Below are positions 27,109 through 35,120 of a stretch of DNA of 42,307 nucleotides, one piece after another. Both the position numbers and the translations under genes were made by a program. The DNA is from a bacterium. GTDB taxonomy: Bacteria > Patescibacteriota > Minisyncoccia > Phycocordibacterales > UBA10002. Numbering within the stretch: position 1 is the stretch's first letter; every line of letters begins with the position of its first letter. The stretch is taken from assembly GCA_030649775.1 (NCBI GenBank), contig JAUSFR010000077.1, positions 1-42,307 of the forward strand, written 5' to 3'. The notes beneath the pieces are model-generated. The model ran no database searches, was not told the DNA's origin, and worked only from the letters and a program-made list of their open reading frames with translations.

Positions 27109-30100
27109 CTATTTGAGTTCTTTTACTTTCTCCGCTATCAGCGAAGGGGTCCCGTTTCGGGTGGAGTAACGGCCTTTGATGGCGATACAACTTTCGGAAG
27201 CGAGCAGTTTTTTGAATTCCTCGTACACTTTTGGGAACACTACCACTTCAAGTGTGGAGGTGAAGTCGGCGACACGCAGAAATGCCATCGTATCGTTCTT
27301 TTTCGTAATGATGGGTTTTACTTCTTCAATAATTCCGCCGATAACAACGGTCATGCCTTCACGCATTTCTTCTTTTACGCGCGCGATGGTGAACTCGCGC
27401 TTTTCCAGAATGTCGCGAAACTTATCAAGCGGATGTCCGGAAATATAGAGACCAAGGAGCTCTTTTTCCCACGCGAGTTTTTCCTCCATTGTGGCGGGTA
27501 CGGCTTCAAGGAGCTTAAGCGATGGCATCGCAATCGCACTTCCAAGACCGCCAAAAAGCGAGTCCTGACCCGCGGGTCCCTTCCCGCTTTGTTTGCTTTG
27601 TTCAAGGAGAAGTTCAATGTTTGCGAGCATCTGCCCACGTTCACCAAACTCATCAAGCGCTCCGGCTTTGATAAGCGCCTCAAGGGATTTTTTGTTCAGG
27701 CCTGCCTGCCGCGACGTGCCTTGCGGCGCAGGCAGGTTGCGGTCGTTTACGCGTTCCAAGAAATCCGCGAGAGATTTAAACGGTCCGCGCTCCTTTCGTT
27801 CTTTGATAATGGTATGCGAAATGCCTTCACCGAAGTTTTTGATGGTCATCAGGCCAAATCTAATCTTGTCAGTTGTAAGTTGAGGCTTCACCACGGTGAA
27901 TTGGCTGTAACTTTCATTTATAGACGGTGGCAAAACTGGTATTCCCATTCGTTTACACTCGTGAATGATTTCTCCCACTTTTTCCACATCACCCGATTCG
28001 GCGGTAAGCACCGCGGACATATAGATAGCGGGGAAGTTTGCCTTCATATACGCCGTTTGGTACGCGACACGGCCGTAGCTCGCGGCGTGCGCCTTTCCGA
28101 AACCGTACGCGGCGAAGGGCTCAATAAGGCTCCAGAGTTTGTCCGCTTTTTCTTTGGTGAGCCCATTCTTCACGAAACCGGCGAGCAGTTTTTCTTTTTG
28201 TGCTTCCATTTCCGCGGGGATTTTCTTTCCCATCGCTTTGCGGAGTTTATCGGCTTCAAGCCAGCTGTATCCGGCGAGCTTAATGGAGATAAGGAGCACG
28301 TCGTCTTGGTAGGTGATGACGCCGTAAGAGTCTGCAAGAATTTCCTTGAGGCGCGGGTCCAGATATTGCACCAGTCCTGGTTTGTGTTTACGTTCAATGT
28401 ACTGCGGAATAGACTCCATCGGACCGGGGCGGTAGAGCGCGACCATTGCGTTGATATCGTGAATGGAAGACGGCTTCAGCTCTTTGAGATAACGCGTCAT
28501 ACCTGCGCCGTTTAGCTGAAAGAGACCTCCGGTTTCGCCGAGCGCGAGCATATCAAAGGTCTTTTTGTCGGCGAGTGGAACGTTTTCAATATCAATCGTG
28601 ATGCCGTCAATTTTCTGTACACGGTCTACCGCGTCCGCGAGAATGGATAGGTTCCTGATGCCGAGAAAGTCAAACTTGAGGAGGCCCGCGTCTTCGACCG
28701 CGTGCATATCGTACTGGGTAATGAGCTTTCCGCCTTTGGGGTCGAGCTGGAGCGGGACGAAATCGGTGAGCGCGGTTGGGGCGATAACGACACCCGCCGC
28801 GTGCACGCTGATGTGGCGGGCGCACCCTTCAATTTTCTTCGCCATATCAATCACGGTCTTCGTATCCGCGTCGTCTTTATAGAGTTTTGAAAGTTCGGGG
28901 ACAAGTTCAAGCGCGCGGTCTATGGACATCGGGAAACCCTGCGAGCCAAAGGGGATGAGCTTCGCGATGCGGTCGCCGAGGGAATATTCAAACCCCATCG
29001 CGCGCGCGATGTCGCGCACGCTTCCACGCGCCATCATCGTTCCGAAGGTTCCAATCTGGGCTACTTTATCCGCCCCGTATTTCTTTTTCGCGTACTCTAT
29101 CATTTCGTCGCGCCGATTATCGGCGTAGTCCATATCAATATCGGGCGCGGACGGACGTTCGGGGTTGAGGAAGCGTTCAAAGGGAAGTTTGTATTCAAAC
29201 GGGTCTACGTTCGTGATGCCGGCAAGGTAGGTCACCATTGAACCTGCGACCGAGCCACGAATGGTTGTGAGAATGCCCTGTTCGTGCGCGAAACGGAGGA
29301 GGTCGGCGACCACGAGAAAGTAAGGGGCGTAGCCCTTGGTTTTGATAATCCCGAGTTCGTAGGCAACGCGTTTTAGAAGCTCCGGCGTCTGCTCCATGTT
29401 CCGACGCTCTATACCTGACGTCACCATTTTCTGAAGCTCGTCGTCGTAACTCTCGCCGTTTTTGGTTTTGTAGTCGGGGAAGACCCATTTGCCGAGCGTG
29501 AGTTCAAGAGTGCACGCGTCAGCGATTTTGCCGGTATTTGCAATGGCTTCAGGAATGTCGGCAAACAGCCCCACAACCTTTTCGGGCGGTAAAAATGAAA
29601 AATCAGAATCGTCCGTGCGCATATCCTTCGGCTCACCTTGTGAATTAACGAGAAGAAGTGTTTCGCGCGCCTTTTTTTCTTCGGGGAAGAGATAGTAGAC
29701 CTCTTGCGACGCAACAAGTGGTACGTTGTGCTTCTGTCCGAACGCAATTACTTTTTTCATCAGCTCGTCGTGTCCTTCAATCTGGGGGTGCCGACTCACT
29801 TCAAGATAAAAACCGTCCTTGCCGAAGAGGTCTTGATAGTAGTTGAGGCGTGCGAGCGCCGATTCGTCGTCGGCCGTTGAGATAAAAGGGTGAATATCGG
29901 CATCAAACGCAGGCGCAATCGCAAAGAGCCCCTCGGCGTGCTCGGCGAGAATTTCGCGGTCAATGCGCGGTTTGTAGTAAAAGCCTTCAAGGCTGGCGCG
30001 ACTTGCGAGCTTCAAAAGATTGCGATATCCGATTTCATTCTTGGCAAGAAGAAGCAGACGGTGCCTGCGATTATCTACACCGGTTTGCTTGTCCAGCCTT

Positions 30101-30321
30101 GTACGAACTGCCATATACGCGTGCATGCCGATAATGGGTTTCAGTCCCGCACTCTTGCATTCCTTATAAAACTCTATCGCTCCGTACAGGTTGCCGTTGT
30201 CGGTGAGGGCAAGGGCCGTCAATCCTTGTTTTTTTGCATACGCGACAAGGTCGGGAATCTTCGGCAAGGCCGACAGTAAGCTATAGTGGCTATGCACGTT
30301 TAGAGGTACAAATTTTGACAT
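27109..30321 (-). CDS. dnaE: DNA polymerase III alpha subunit
   Basis: Replicative polymerase, 1070 residues. The N-terminal PHP domain opens with FVPLNVHSHYSLL (His10, His12) and continues ALTDNGNLYGAIEFYKECKSAGLKPIIGMH. The polymerase active site SAPDIDMDYADNRRDEMI has the catalytic Asp394 and Asp396. GSVAGSMVTYLAGITNVDP and RPGPMESIPQYIERKH are typical. The helix-hairpin-helix region is followed by an OB fold (VVIGGIIEEVKPIITKKNDTMAF). At residues 862-873 LPAPQGTSRQAG is encoded by a palindromic repeat between NDRN and LNKKSLEALIKAGALDEF. Length is slightly below E. coli DnaE (1160). Confidence 0.97.
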   Translation of the reverse strand: MSKFVPLNVHSHYSLLSALPKIPDLVAYAKKQGLTALALTDNGNLYGAIEFYKECKSAGLKPIIGMHAYMAVRTRLDKQTGVDNRRHRLLLLAKNEIGYRNLLKLASRASLEGFYYKPRIDREILAEHAEGLFAIAPAFDADIHPFISTADDESALARLNYYQDLFGKDGFYLEVSRHPQIEGHDELMKKVIAFGQKHNVPLVASQEVYYLFPEEKKARETLLLVNSQGEPKDMRTDDSDFSFLPPEKVVGLFADIPEAIANTGKIADACTLELTLGKWVFPDYKTKNGESYDDELQKMVTSGIERRNMEQTPELLKRVAYELGIIKTKGYAPYFLVVADLLRFAHEQGILTTIRGSVAGSMVTYLAGITNVDPFEYKLPFERFLNPERPSAPDIDMDYADNRRDEMIEYAKKKYGADKVAQIGTFGTMMARGSVRDIARAMGFEYSLGDRIAKLIPFGSQGFPMSIDRALELVPELSKLYKDDADTKTVIDMAKKIEGCARHISVHAAGVVIAPTALTDFVPLQLDPKGGKLITQYDMHAVEDAGLLKFDFLGIRNLSILADAVDRVQKIDGITIDIENVPLADKKTFDMLALGETGGLFQLNGAGMTRYLKELKPSSIHDINAMVALYRPGPMESIPQYIERKHKPGLVQYLDPRLKEILADSYGVITYQDDVLLISIKLAGYSWLEADKLRKAMGKKIPAEMEAQKEKLLAGFVKNGLTKEKADKLWSLIEPFAAYGFGKAHAASYGRVAYQTAYMKANFPAIYMSAVLTAESGDVEKVGEIIHECKRMGIPVLPPSINESYSQFTVVKPQLTTDKIRFGLMTIKNFGEGISHTIIKERKERGPFKSLADFLERVNDRNLPAPQGTSRQAGLNKKSLEALIKAGALDEFGERGQMLANIELLLEQSKQSGKGPAGQDSLFGGLGSAIAMPSLKLLEAVPATMEEKLAWEKELLGLYISGHPLDKFRDILEKREFTIARVKEEMREGMTVVIGGIIEEVKPIITKKNDTMAFLRVADFTSTLEVVVFPKVYEEFKKLLASESCIAIKGRYSTRNGTPSLIAEKVKELK
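27701..27736. repeat. Palindromic repeat inserted in frame in dnaE
   Basis: CCTGCCTGC (27701-27709) and GCAGGCAGG (27728-27736) form a nine-pair stem around an 18-nt loop containing a complementary CGC/GCG pair. Related to the tsf insert (17535-17561) and to the palindrome CCTGCCTGCGCAGGCAGG upstream of smc. Confidence 0.75.
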
Positions 30322-30481
30322 ATAGATAGCTAGTGGCTACTTGCCCCGTGGGAGCGGAGCGACTTTACGGGGTGCACACTCCGGGGGGTATACGACATCC
30401 CGCTAGTATACGTTTTCCACAGTTGCTAAACAATCCGCCTGCAAGGTGATATACTTACTCCACCATTAGTTTAGAACTCTT
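30322..30481. promoter_or_regulatory. Divergent control region between dnaE and the pilin genes
   Basis: CCCCGT (30344-30349) pairs with ACGGGG (30367-30372) around GGGAGCGGAGCGACTTT; a related AGTCGCTTCGCTCC segment occurs at 14814-14827. A -10 box TATACT for the pilin gene lies at 30450-30455. No gene is present. Confidence 0.5.
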
Positions 30482-30534
30482 ATGAACCCCACATCATTCA
30501 AAAAGGGTTTTACCCTCATAGAACTCCTCGTTGT
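30469..30534 (+). repeat. Direct repeat, copy 1 (pilin gene start)
   Basis: A 66-bp stretch covering 13 bases of leader and the first 17-18 codons, repeated exactly at 31007-31072. Confidence 0.9.
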
Positions 30535-31006
30535 TATCGCGATTATCGGCCTGCTTTCATCCATCGTGTTCGCCAGCCTCACAAGTGCCCGTAAAAAAGC
30601 GAGGGATGCACGGCGACTTAGTGACGTGGCTACGATTAGAACCGCACTTAATCTCTATGCCTCGGACACTGGGGTATTTCCAGACGGAAACTTTTTCACT
30701 GCCGGAAATTTAGCGAATACCCCGGGTAACCGGTGGTCAATTTTGGAAGGATTAGTGAATGGGAAATTACCAACTGACCCGTTGTTGAATTGTTGGAGTG
30801 GACTAGACTCATCAGGGCAGGCGTGTACGGGCACTGGGTACTATGAGTACTGGAAAAGCTATCCTATTGGCACAGCGGGGGCCACTACCTGTTTTGGGAA
30901 AACAATACTGCGAATGTACGGAGGTATGGAAGCCGGACCCCAAATACATCAATGTGACGAACAATACGCCGGAAACGCGGTATCGGATTTTCTCTTCAAG
31001 CCGTAG
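30482..31006 (+). CDS. Type IV pilin-like protein (1)
   Basis: A 174-residue prepilin. The type III signal KKGFTLIELLVVIAIIG has the prepilin-peptidase site after Gly9; mature Phe1 and Glu5 (Glu14 of the precursor) are conserved. One N-terminal hydrophobic helix leads into ARKKARDARRLSDVATIRTALNLYASDTGVFPDG, typical of CPR pseudopilins. The C-terminal globular part has cysteines that may pair (CWSGLDSSGQACTG, CFGK, HQCDEQ). It would assemble into a surface filament or a competence/secretion pilus; processing and export genes are not in the window. The next pilin gene begins with an exact copy of its first codons. Confidence 0.92.
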   Translation: MNPTSFKKGFTLIELLVVIAIIGLLSSIVFASLTSARKKARDARRLSDVATIRTALNLYASDTGVFPDGNFFTAGNLANTPGNRWSILEGLVNGKLPTDPLLNCWSGLDSSGQACTGTGYYEYWKSYPIGTAGATTCFGKTILRMYGGMEAGPQIHQCDEQYAGNAVSDFLFKP

Positions 31007-31072
31007 GTTTAGAACTCTTATGAACCCCACATCATTCAAAAAGGGTTTTACCCTCATAGAACTCCTCGTTGT
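31007..31072 (+). repeat. Direct repeat, copy 2 (pilin gene start)
   Basis: Exact 66-bp copy of 30469-30534, including the 13 bases before the ATG. Confidence 0.9.
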
Positions 31073-31565
31073 CATTGCGATTATCGGACTGCTCTCCAGC
31101 ATTATCTTCGCCTCGCTCACCACCGCGAGAATGAAGGGGAGGGACGCGGTCAGACTCTCGGGGATGAATGAGATTCAAAAGGCACTTGAACTCTATTATG
31201 CGAACCACGGAAAGTACCCCGATACAATATATGGTACCGAAGGAGCATTGGGTTGTAGTGGCTGGGATATCGGCTATTTCAACTCAAGCGACACCTTCAT
31301 ACCCCAGCTCGTAACCGACGGAATCTTTACCAAAACGCCAGGTGACCCGACCACGACGGGGTGCAACGGCTATTATTATTTCAGGTACGTCGCGGCCAGT
31401 TGGTATCCGGCGAACGGTTGTCAGAACAAATCGTTTTACGTGCTCGGTATCAGAAATCTTGAAGCGACCACCGGTATTTACCCGAACAATCCCGGATGGG
31501 ACTGCACCATTCAGCATTGGAACACTGGTTCCTTTGAATGGTTTACGGGCAAATACGAAGATTAG
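31020..31565 (+). CDS. Type IV pilin-like protein (2)
   Basis: A 181-residue prepilin starting at ATG 31020. The frame is open further upstream to 30843, but that part overlaps the first pilin gene in another frame. The signal KKGFTLIELLVVIAIIG is identical to the first pilin. The stalk continues ARMKGRDAVRLSGMNEIQKALELYYANHGKYPDT. The globular part differs completely, with cysteines in LGCSGWD, TGCNGYYYFRY, NGCQNK and WDCTIQHW. Two pilins with the same N-terminus and different heads suggest duplication followed by divergence or recombination of the head. Confidence 0.92.
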   Translation: MNPTSFKKGFTLIELLVVIAIIGLLSSIIFASLTTARMKGRDAVRLSGMNEIQKALELYYANHGKYPDTIYGTEGALGCSGWDIGYFNSSDTFIPQLVTDGIFTKTPGDPTTTGCNGYYYFRYVAASWYPANGCQNKSFYVLGIRNLEATTGIYPNNPGWDCTIQHWNTGSFEWFTGKYED

Positions 31566-31570
31566 TGCGA

Positions 31571-32170
31571 ATGAAGTATCTTGTAGGCATTGATGAAGTG
31601 GGGCGGGGCCCGCTCGCGGGCCCGCTGTGCGTAGGGGCATTTCTGGTGGAGCGTACAAAACTCCCGAAGTATCTTCGGGAGTTTCGCGGTATCAAAGACT
31701 CCAAACAGCTCTCTCCCGAGGAGAGAGCTCTGTGGTTTGGGCGAATCCGCACCGCGACACGCAGAGGGGAATGTCGTTTCAGTACGGCTTTTGTCCGAGC
31801 GGAAAAAATTGACCGAGAGGGAATGGCGAAAGCGCTCCGTCTTGCGGTCGGGCGCGTACTCCACAAACTCGCGGTTTCTCCGGAGAACTGTTTCGTGCTT
31901 CTTGACGGCACCTTGCGAGCGCCAGCCTTTTTCCCGTTGCAGGAAAGCATTATAGATGGAGACGAGAACGAACCGCTTATAGCGACTGCGTCTATCGTTG
32001 CCAAGGTACGTAGGGACAAGCATATGGCCTTGCTCGCGAAACGTTTTCCCGAATACGGATTTGAAGCACACAAGGGATATGGGACGAAGAAGCACTATGA
32101 AGCGCTACGAAGGCACGGGATTTCGGAAGTACACCGAAAGAGTTTCCTCCGAAAATTTTTGAATGTTTAA
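31571..32170 (+). CDS. rnhB: Ribonuclease HII
   Basis: Removes ribonucleotides and RNA primers from DNA. 199 residues from ATG 31571. The opening MKYLVGIDEVGRGPLAGPL contains the active-site Asp8 and Glu9 (DEVGRG motif). Next come GIKDSKQLSPEER, the central Asp in FVLLDGT, and IATASIVAKVRRDKHM. The terminal GFEAHKGYGTKKHYEALRRHGISEVHRKSF is canonical. The upstream extension to 31538 overlaps the pilin gene and is not needed. The start lies five bases after the pilin stop. Confidence 0.96.
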   Translation: MKYLVGIDEVGRGPLAGPLCVGAFLVERTKLPKYLREFRGIKDSKQLSPEERALWFGRIRTATRRGECRFSTAFVRAEKIDREGMAKALRLAVGRVLHKLAVSPENCFVLLDGTLRAPAFFPLQESIIDGDENEPLIATASIVAKVRRDKHMALLAKRFPEYGFEAHKGYGTKKHYEALRRHGISEVHRKSFLRKFLNV

Positions 32171-32260
32171 TTTTGTAATTTTTAAATAATTCTTCAATGT
32201 CCAAATTTTTAAATTCGGTCATTATTTAAAAATTGGACAGTAAAAATTAAAAATTCATAC
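32171..32260. repeat. Word-type inverted repeat (AATTTTTAAA word) between rnhB and rpmF
   Basis: Left arm with TAATTTTTAAATAATTC and TGTCCAAATTTTTAAAT; right arm ATTTAAAAATTGGACAG and TAAAAATTAAAAATT. The GTCCAA/TTGGAC pair sits centrally in both arms. Confidence 0.7.
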
Positions 32261-32264
32261 CGTA

Positions 32265-32293
32265 TTGCTTTTTTTGCCCCAGTGCGGTATGGT
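32265..32293 (+). promoter_or_regulatory. Promoter of rpmF (leaderless type)
   Basis: TTGCTT at 32265-32270, a 17-nt spacer, TATGGT at 32288-32293, then seven bases to ATG 32301. Earlier in-frame ATG codons lie within or upstream of the promoter. Confidence 0.6.
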
Positions 32294-32300
32294 ACTTCCC

Positions 32301-32531
32301 ATGGTAGTCCGAATGCGGTCAACGAAATCCCATCGAAATAACCGACGCTCACACTTTAAGCTTGTGGCGCCGAGTTCTTCCGTGTGTGATTCCTGCAAGA
32401 AACCGCGACCCTCACATAGCGTTTGTCCCCATTGCGGAAAGTACCGTGGTCGGGTTATTGTTGATGTACAGGCGAAGATAGACAAGAAGCTGAAGAAGCA
32501 GAAAGAGAAAGAAAAGGCGGGAGCAAAGTAA
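32301..32531 (+). CDS. rpmF: Large ribosomal subunit protein bL32
   Basis: A 76-residue ribosomal protein. The N-terminus MVVRMRSTKSHRNNRRSH aligns with the bL32 pattern of a short lead followed by a TKSRR-type basic segment. Zinc ligands are Cys29, Cys32, Cys42 and Cys45 (CDSC, CPHC). A Lys-rich tail (DKKLKKQKEKEKAGAK) ends it. ATG 32301 is chosen by alignment and by the promoter position; 32289 and 32313 are alternatives. Word-type inverted repeats flank the gene on both sides. Confidence 0.93.
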   Translation: MVVRMRSTKSHRNNRRSHFKLVAPSSSVCDSCKKPRPSHSVCPHCGKYRGRVIVDVQAKIDKKLKKQKEKEKAGAK

Positions 32532-32665
32532 AGCACAAACCACAGTACACAAAAACCCAGACAGGACACAGAACCTCAAAACACAAACAAGGAAAGAAGC
32601 ATTGTTTGAAAAGTTTGTATTTTGTGATTTGTTTGGAATTTGGAAATTGTGATTTGTACATTTCC
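32530..32665. repeat. Word-type inverted repeat (CACAAA word) between rpmF and nusB
   Basis: Left arm built from AAAGCACAAACC, AGTACACAAAAACC, GGACACAG and AACACAAACAAGG; right arm from TTTGTATTTTGTGATTTG, GGAATTTGG and AATTGTGATTTGTA. It fills the whole gap up to five bases before the nusB start. Confidence 0.65.
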
Positions 32666-32670
32666 ATCTT

Positions 32671-33564
32671 ATGGCTAACCGGCACCTTGCAAGGTCAATC
32701 GTTCTCCAAACCCTCTACGAGTGGGATTTTAGAAAGTTGCCTGTTGCACAAGCAAAGGTTCTCCTCAAGCGTAATATCGGCGAATTCGCGCCGGGTCTCA
32801 CCGACTCCGATTTTTTGGATGAGCTTCTTTCGCATATTCTCTCCAAACGAGAAGACCTTGACCGTATTATCGGAAAGGCTGCTCCCGATTGGCCGATAGA
32901 TAAAATATCGCCGATAGACCGCAATGTCCTTCGTCTCGGGCTCTTTGAGCTCCTGTTCTCCGACAAAGAAGAGGTTCCGGCGAAGGTTGCCATCAATGAG
33001 GCGATTGAACTTGCGAAGACCTTTGGTGGAGACAACAGTGGCAAATTTGTGAATGGTGTACTTGGCTCCATCTACAAGGAGCTCGGTGAGCCCGGCAAGG
33101 AAGCCGCTCCACGCAAGAAAAAAATGGACGTGCCGTTTGAGAAGATGCCGATACAAAATCTTGTCGGCGCGGTCGTCTACGCAAAGGACAAGAAGGATAT
33201 TTATCTCGCGCTTGTGCACGACATCTTCGGACACTGGACGCTTTCCAAGGGGAAGCTCCTGCCGAATGAAGACGTGATGATTGGAGCGGTGCGGAAGATA
33301 AAGGAGGAGATTAACGCCGACATTACCCTCAAGGACGAGCTGGGCAAAAACGAATATGTCGCGTCCGACCCCGAACTCGGCAAAATACGAAAACAGGTGC
33401 ATTACTTTCTCGCCGAGTCGCCGTTTAATCCGCTGAAGCTCGAGAAGACGGGGGGACTGGACGATGTACGTTGGTTCAGACTGAGCGATATTTTGGAACT
33501 CAACTTTTATGAAGACATTTTGCCGATAGTGACGAAAGCAATCAATTTATTACTTAAGAAGTAA
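32671..33564 (+). CDS. nusB: NusB-NUDIX fusion protein
   Basis: 297 residues, two domains. Residues 1-140 are the antitermination factor NusB (RHLARSIVLQTLYEWDF, APDWPIDKISPIDRNVLRLGLFELLF, AINEAIELAKTFGGDNSGKFVNGVLGSIYKEL), which binds boxA RNA with NusE. Residues ~160-297 are a NUDIX hydrolase-like domain. Its box GKLLPNEDVMIGAVRKIKEE keeps Gly194, Glu200, Arg208, Glu212 and Glu213, but has Lys209 where REUXEE has Glu, and Asn215 where Gly is usual. Metal-dependent hydrolysis of a nucleoside diphosphate derivative or capped RNA is possible but not shown. A Lys-rich linker (AAPRKKKMD) joins the domains. rnc follows. Confidence 0.9.
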   Translation: MANRHLARSIVLQTLYEWDFRKLPVAQAKVLLKRNIGEFAPGLTDSDFLDELLSHILSKREDLDRIIGKAAPDWPIDKISPIDRNVLRLGLFELLFSDKEEVPAKVAINEAIELAKTFGGDNSGKFVNGVLGSIYKELGEPGKEAAPRKKKMDVPFEKMPIQNLVGAVVYAKDKKDIYLALVHDIFGHWTLSKGKLLPNEDVMIGAVRKIKEEINADITLKDELGKNEYVASDPELGKIRKQVHYFLAESPFNPLKLEKTGGLDDVRWFRLSDILELNFYEDILPIVTKAINLLLKK

Positions 33565-33569
33565 TCACT

Positions 33570-33668
33570 AAAGCTCGAAGGAAAGAAAGCTCTAAGCTCG
33601 AAGAAAAAACTTTTTAAGTTTTAAGACTTAAGAATTCTTCGAACTTCGAACTTCGTGCTTCGAACTTC
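33570..33668. repeat. Word-type inverted repeat (AGCTCGAAG word) between nusB and rnc
   Basis: Left arm AAGCTCGAAGGAAAG, AAGCTCTAAGCTCGAAG; right arm TTCTTCGAACTTCGAAC, TTCGTGCTTCGAACTTC. The centre has its own AAGTTTTAAGACTTAAG symmetry. It ends eight bases before ATG 33676. The same word occurs three times in gyrB. Confidence 0.75.
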
Positions 33669-33675
33669 TGGTTCA

Positions 33676-34371
33676 ATGAGTCCGGACTTTGGCAGTTTCG
33701 AAAAACACCTCGGTATCACCTTTAAGGATAAGAATTTACTCCGCACTGCTTTCACGCACCGCTCGTACCTCAACGAAAACCGAAAAAGTGGGATGGAACA
33801 CAACGAACGTCTTGAGTTCTTGGGAGACGCGGTACTGGAGCTTATCGTGACCGAATATCTGTTCGGAAAATACCCCGACCGAAACGAGGGCGACCTTACC
33901 TCGTACCGCTCCGCGCTCGTCAATGCCGTCACGCTCGCCGGTGTTGCCGAGAAGCTGGGGATGAATGATTTTCTCCTACTCTCTCGCGGAGAAACCAAAG
34001 ACACCGGACGCGCTCGGCAGGTCATTCTCGCGAATACGATTGAAGCGTTCATCGGCGCGCTTTATCTTGATGGTGGGTACGAAGCGACAAAAGGCTTTGT
34101 CAGCAAACATATTTTCAAACTTATTGATGACATTGTGCACAAAAAAACGTGGCTTGACGCGAAGAGTCATTTTCAGGAAAAAGCACAGGAGATTGCGGGC
34201 GTAACGCCCTCTTACGAAACCGTCAAAGCGGACGGACCCGACCACGACAAAAAGTTTACGGTCGCCGTCTTTCTCGGCAAGGAAAAAATCGCCGAAGGAG
34301 AAGGGAAGTCCAAGCAGGAAGCCGAACAGCAAGCGGCAAAGATGGGACTCGAAGCCAAGAATTGGGAGTAG
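33676..34371 (+). CDS. rnc: Ribonuclease III
   Basis: Double-stranded RNA endonuclease of rRNA and mRNA processing, 231 residues from ATG 33676. The catalytic signature HNERLEFLGDAVLELIVTEYLF has Glu44, Glu47 and Asp51. The second metal site reads VILANTIEAFIGALYLDGG, with Asn where E. coli has Asp114, a variant I recall from other bacteria, and the essential Glu retained. The C-terminal dsRBD is DAKSHFQEKAQEI through GKSKQEAEQQAAKMGLEA. The frame can be read from a GTG at 33655, but that lies in the word repeat. Confidence 0.95.
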   Translation: MSPDFGSFEKHLGITFKDKNLLRTAFTHRSYLNENRKSGMEHNERLEFLGDAVLELIVTEYLFGKYPDRNEGDLTSYRSALVNAVTLAGVAEKLGMNDFLLLSRGETKDTGRARQVILANTIEAFIGALYLDGGYEATKGFVSKHIFKLIDDIVHKKTWLDAKSHFQEKAQEIAGVTPSYETVKADGPDHDKKFTVAVFLGKEKIAEGEGKSKQEAEQQAAKMGLEAKNWE

Positions 34372-34451
34372 TTCTTACTTCATAGTACCCCGTATTTTTT
34401 CGTTTTCAATCTATTTCTCCGCACCTGCTCACCCTAACTAAAGAAGTAACT

Positions 34452-34493
34452 AATTATACCAAGTAGCACCTATCGGTATTACTTGGTATAATT
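34452..34493. promoter_or_regulatory. Inverted repeat upstream of PaaX/Cas2-like gene 2
   Basis: 19-nt arms AATTATACCAAGTAGCACC and complement around TATC, with two mismatched positions. The right arm contains a perfect TATAAT (34487-34492), seven bases before ATG 34500. A protein bound here would occlude the promoter. A second copy is at 35121-35158. Confidence 0.8.
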
Positions 34494-34499
34494 GGGACT

Positions 34500-35108
34500 A
34501 TGGAGATGTTCCCCAATAAGGAGGCGAAAAAGAAGAAGAGAGGAGTAAAACGAATCTATAGTCCGACAAAGATGAAGATTCTTTTGTTGCTTCAGGCCGG
34601 AGTCGCACTTTCATTTGCGGGCACGCTTTCGAAGCAGTTTCGGATTTTGGGAGAACTTGCGGATGAGTGGAAAGGCGTTGAGCGTGCATACCTCTCGCGG
34701 ATTATCCGGGAGTTTTATACCGACCGGTTGGTTTCCATGACCGAAAATGGGAATGGTACTGTAACTGCCGTACTAACCGAAAAAGGGAAGAAGCGCGCTA
34801 TTACGTTCAATTTAAGCTGTATGGAAGTCAGGGTCCCCGAAGTATGGGATGGACTCTGGCACATGGTAATCTTTGATATTCCCGAAAAATATAAGGTCGC
34901 TCGATATTCTCTCCGTGATAAACTCCTTGCCCTCGGCTTCTTTCAATGTCAGAAGTCGGTCTATATTCACCCATTCTCGTGTGAGGATGAAGTCGATTTC
35001 ATCTCAAACTTTTTTAAAGTAGGACGTTATGTGCGCTACGGCGTCATAAAGCGCATCACCAATGAAGAGGAGCTTCTCCTTAGGTTTAACCTCAAGAAAC
35101 CCATTTAG
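34500..35108 (+). CDS. PaaX-like regulator with Cas2-like domain (2)
   Basis: A 202-residue paralogue-like counterpart of the gene at 21708. The lysine-rich N-terminus (EAKKKKRGVKRIYSPTKMKILLLL) leads into a winged-HTH region (~20-100, with ERAYLSRIIREFYTDRLVSM and VLTEKGKKRAITF). The Cas2-like fold follows (~110-200: VWDGLWHMVIFDIPEKYKVARYSLRDKLLALGFFQCQKSVYIHPFSCEDEVDFISNFF). The two proteins share architecture and the WDG-W--V-FDI-EK signature but are divergent elsewhere. It is flanked by its own pair of inverted repeats. Likely autorepressor. Confidence 0.82.
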   Translation: MEMFPNKEAKKKKRGVKRIYSPTKMKILLLLQAGVALSFAGTLSKQFRILGELADEWKGVERAYLSRIIREFYTDRLVSMTENGNGTVTAVLTEKGKKRAITFNLSCMEVRVPEVWDGLWHMVIFDIPEKYKVARYSLRDKLLALGFFQCQKSVYIHPFSCEDEVDFISNFFKVGRYVRYGVIKRITNEEELLLRFNLKKPI

Positions 35109-35120
35109 CGCATCAATTAT

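Noticed and set aside
27433..28515. Long open frame (360 codons) on the plus strand
   Set aside because: It is antisense to the conserved polymerase region of dnaE and has no promoter, start signal or recognisable protein pattern.
33570..33668. Direct-repeat array that could be a CRISPR
   Set aside because: The repeated unit is below 10 nt, is imperfect and has an inverted second arm. It matches the word-type elements.
21708..35108. CRISPR system suggested by the two Cas2-like proteins
   Set aside because: There is no repeat-spacer array, no cas1 and no effector. The extra winged-HTH region makes both proteins PaaX-type regulators.
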